NCBI GenBank assembly: GCA_015039365.1
Contig: WION01000787.1
Coordinates: 1-18,088, forward strand
Reading direction: 5' to 3'
DNA: 18,088 nucleotides
Origin: Amanita rubescens
Taxonomy: Eukaryota; Basidiomycota; Agaricomycetes; Agaricales; Amanitaceae
Positions 17,071 to 18,088 of this stretch are shown one piece after another. The notes under the pieces were generated by a model. The model saw only the letters and a list, made by a program, of their open reading frames with translations, was not told where the DNA came from and did not search any database. The position numbers and the translations under genes were made by a program. Positions within the stretch are counted from its first letter, which is position 1, and each line of letters starts with the position of its first letter.

Positions 17071-17150
17071 GGTGGGTGTAGTTGAAAGGCAGGAGGGTCA
17101 GGTGGGGTCAGCAACGTCTAAGTACAATGTCACATGGCTTACCTGGGATG

Positions 17151-17200
17151 CAATAGGGTGCAATGGGGTGTGATGGGGTGCAATGGGGTGCAATGGGGTG
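17151..17200. repeat. 10-bp tandem repeat, five copies
   Basis: CAATGGGGTG with small variants at 17151, 17161, 17171, 17181 and 17191, inside the 170-nt module. Confidence 0.88.
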
Positions 17201-17312
17201 CCACAAGTTGCAGGAGGGCATGGGAGGGTGCTGGAGGGTTCAGAGAGGGGTTAAATGGGGGATAGTCAAATGGTGGGTCAGCAACATTGAATCCAGGCAA
17301 CACACGGCTTAC

Positions 17313-17695
17313 CTGTGGTGCAGTAGGGTCTGAGTGAGTAAAGACAAAGCAGCAATGAGTCACTGAGCAGCAAGGACAGAGATCCAGCAACGAGATCAGT
17401 GAGCAATGAGTGTGCAAGAGTGCAGACACATGGCAAAGCTGTGCAATCTCAGATGATGCAGCATGACATGGCAATGGCCTCTGATGTAATACAGCTGATT
17501 GCTGCACATTAAGAAAACAATTACACTATGGCCTTGGAACTAAAAGGTAGTCAATGTTTAGACCCCACTGTGGACAGAAACAGAAACACAGTCAAAATAG
17601 CACACTGATTGTCCATCGTCGAGATCATCATGCCCATCACATGGTCAGTGGCCTCAGAAAAAATGAGCCTCACTTATTGCACAATTTAGTACATT
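17313..17695. other. No gene recognised
   Basis: It lies between the tandem array and the candidate exons. On the minus strand CTGTCCACAG at about 17569-17578 resembles an intron acceptor. Nothing else can be supported. Confidence 0.4.
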
Positions 17696-17698
17696 TTA

Positions 17699-17866
17699 TG
17701 CAAAATGTTGAGAAAAGGTAAGGTAAGATTTAGGAGACTTCCAAGACACCTTTAGCTTTTCCAAAATTTGGCACCGAAGGTCCTCTAATTCAAGCTGCAT
17801 CTCACTTTTGGGTTGTGAAAGATCAACATGTGAGCCATCACTCCATTCACATAGGGCCTTTATAAT
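17699..17866 (-). pseudogene. Candidate exon of an unrecognised gene (downstream exon)
   Basis: An open frame of 56 codons begins right after an intron-like acceptor (TACTAG) and reads IIKALCEWSDGSHVD, then a charged helix-like part (EMQLELEDLRCQILEKL), ending at TAA 17696-17698. A donor-like AAG|GTGTCT follows LEKLK, so the exon may end earlier. I do not recognise the family. The CEWSDG stretch faintly recalls fungal DUF6532 proteins, but that is a guess. After the preceding intron the frames do not join without a shift, so the gene is either broken or spliced differently. Confidence 0.4.
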
Positions 17867-17913
17867 CTAGTACAATGATTAACAATACATCAAACAACAG
17901 AATTGGAATGTAC
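17867..17913 (-). other. Candidate 47-nt GT-AG intron
   Basis: The minus strand reads GTACATTCC...GTTAATC...TACTAG, with a branch-like TTAAT about 15 nt before the AG. Length and shape suit basidiomycete introns. Exon frames on both sides are open, but the phases disagree by one base. Confidence 0.4.
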
Positions 17914-18040
17914 TTGCCAGAATTGCAGCTTCTGCAAAAAGCTCTTGTGTAATAAATGCTTCTTTTGGCATGTCAGTGCCAAAGAGGAGAGTCTTCATCA
18001 CAGATAACAGTGCCTGATCTCCAATTCTGTGATCATCACT
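17914..18040 (-). pseudogene. Candidate exon of the same unrecognised gene (upstream exon)
   Basis: Open from about 18040 to 17914 with a sensible protein: SDDHRIGDQALLSVMKTLLF, then GTDMPKEAFITQELFAEAAI. A possible acceptor (TTAATACCAG on the minus strand) precedes it. Function unknown. It could be a host gene next to the Helitron or a captured fragment upstream of its start. Both candidate exons share strand with the Helitron and the intron-like array. Confidence 0.4.
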
Positions 18041-18088
18041 GGTATTAACCTACGCCACATGTAGTAGTAAGTTCAATGCTGAAGAAGA

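Larger units (their letters stand above)
16433..17312 (-). repeat. Tandem array of five intron-like modules
   Basis: A diverged tandem repeat with core GGGTCAGCAAC, a variable stretch, then GCTTACCTGGG on the plus strand. Read on the minus strand, the 9-mer CAGGTAAGC occurs five times (plus positions 17307-17315, 17137-17145, 16845-16853, 16716-16724 and 16567-16575), giving modules of 170, 292, 129, 149 and 140 nt. Each starts GTAAGC, has CTGAC about 35 nt in, continues as C/T-rich sequence almost without AG, and ends CCCAG or similar, directly followed by the next GTAAGC. The last ends in CAG followed by GTTCCC, which is not a donor. Whether this is spliced cannot be told from sequence. Confidence 0.7.

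Noticed and set aside
16836..17114. 92-codon proline-rich minus-strand frame
   Set aside because: It is a translation of the minisatellite; the periodic His-Pro-Ser string has no gene support.
16433..17330. CRISPR-like array
   Set aside because: Repeats are diverged, unit lengths vary from 129 to 292, and spacers are themselves repetitive; the genome is eukaryotic.

Overview
The window looks like repeat-rich nuclear DNA of a filamentous basidiomycete, probably an agaricomycete. The evidence is one long Helitron of the fungal RepHel type, Ty1/copia and Ty3/gypsy remnants, a Tc1-type DNA transposon, and a candidate 47-nt GT-AG intron. No tRNA, rRNA, CRISPR array or prokaryotic operon is visible. 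Almost every recognisable reading frame is broken, so this reads as a pile of nested and decaying transposons with at most one piece of ordinary gene.

Layout, left to right. 1-983 (minus): Ty1/copia Gag with a frameshift. 1284-2534 (minus): an unrecognised protein in at least five frame-shifted pieces. 2535-4639: no gene, but short perfect hairpins are strongly over-represented. 4640-5971: GC- and CpG-rich non-coding DNA. 5972-6279: a putative LTR abutting a decapitated copia pol (RNase H part, 6280-7068, plus), which is followed by its own 3' LTR from 7091 with a perfect 76-bp tandem duplication. 7592-8629 (minus): the 5' end of a Ty3/gypsy element (LTR, leader, start of Gag).

8630-16239 (minus) is a single old Helitron: zinc-binding N-terminal region, HUH/two-Tyr Rep domain, linker and Pif1-type helicase, cut before the last helicase motif by the gypsy insertion. 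Three further elements sit inside it: a 1,159-bp Tc1/mariner element with 212-bp terminal inverted repeats and TA duplications, placed in the Walker B region; a 430-bp solo LTR flanked by CCTCC; and a ~516-bp element of uncertain class flanked by (A)AGAC. Conceptual removal of the last two restores reading into the next Helitron block. Removal of the Tc1 element reaches the next conserved residues but leaves a small extra frameshift. The Helitron is almost free of CpG and carries several TGA stops where CGA is plausible, whereas the solo LTR within it is CpG-rich. This gives a relative order of events: old Helitron, CpG decay, later insertions.

16433-17312 is a G-rich tandem array on the plus strand. 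Read on the minus strand it forms five back-to-back intron-like modules, each ending in a pyrimidine-rich CAG that in four cases is directly followed by the next GTAAGC, with almost no AG between the branch-like CTGAC and the acceptor. Just upstream in that orientation, 17699-18040 holds two candidate exons of an unrecognised gene. The intron-like array and the hairpin-rich tract are the two signals that the transposon annotation does not explain.
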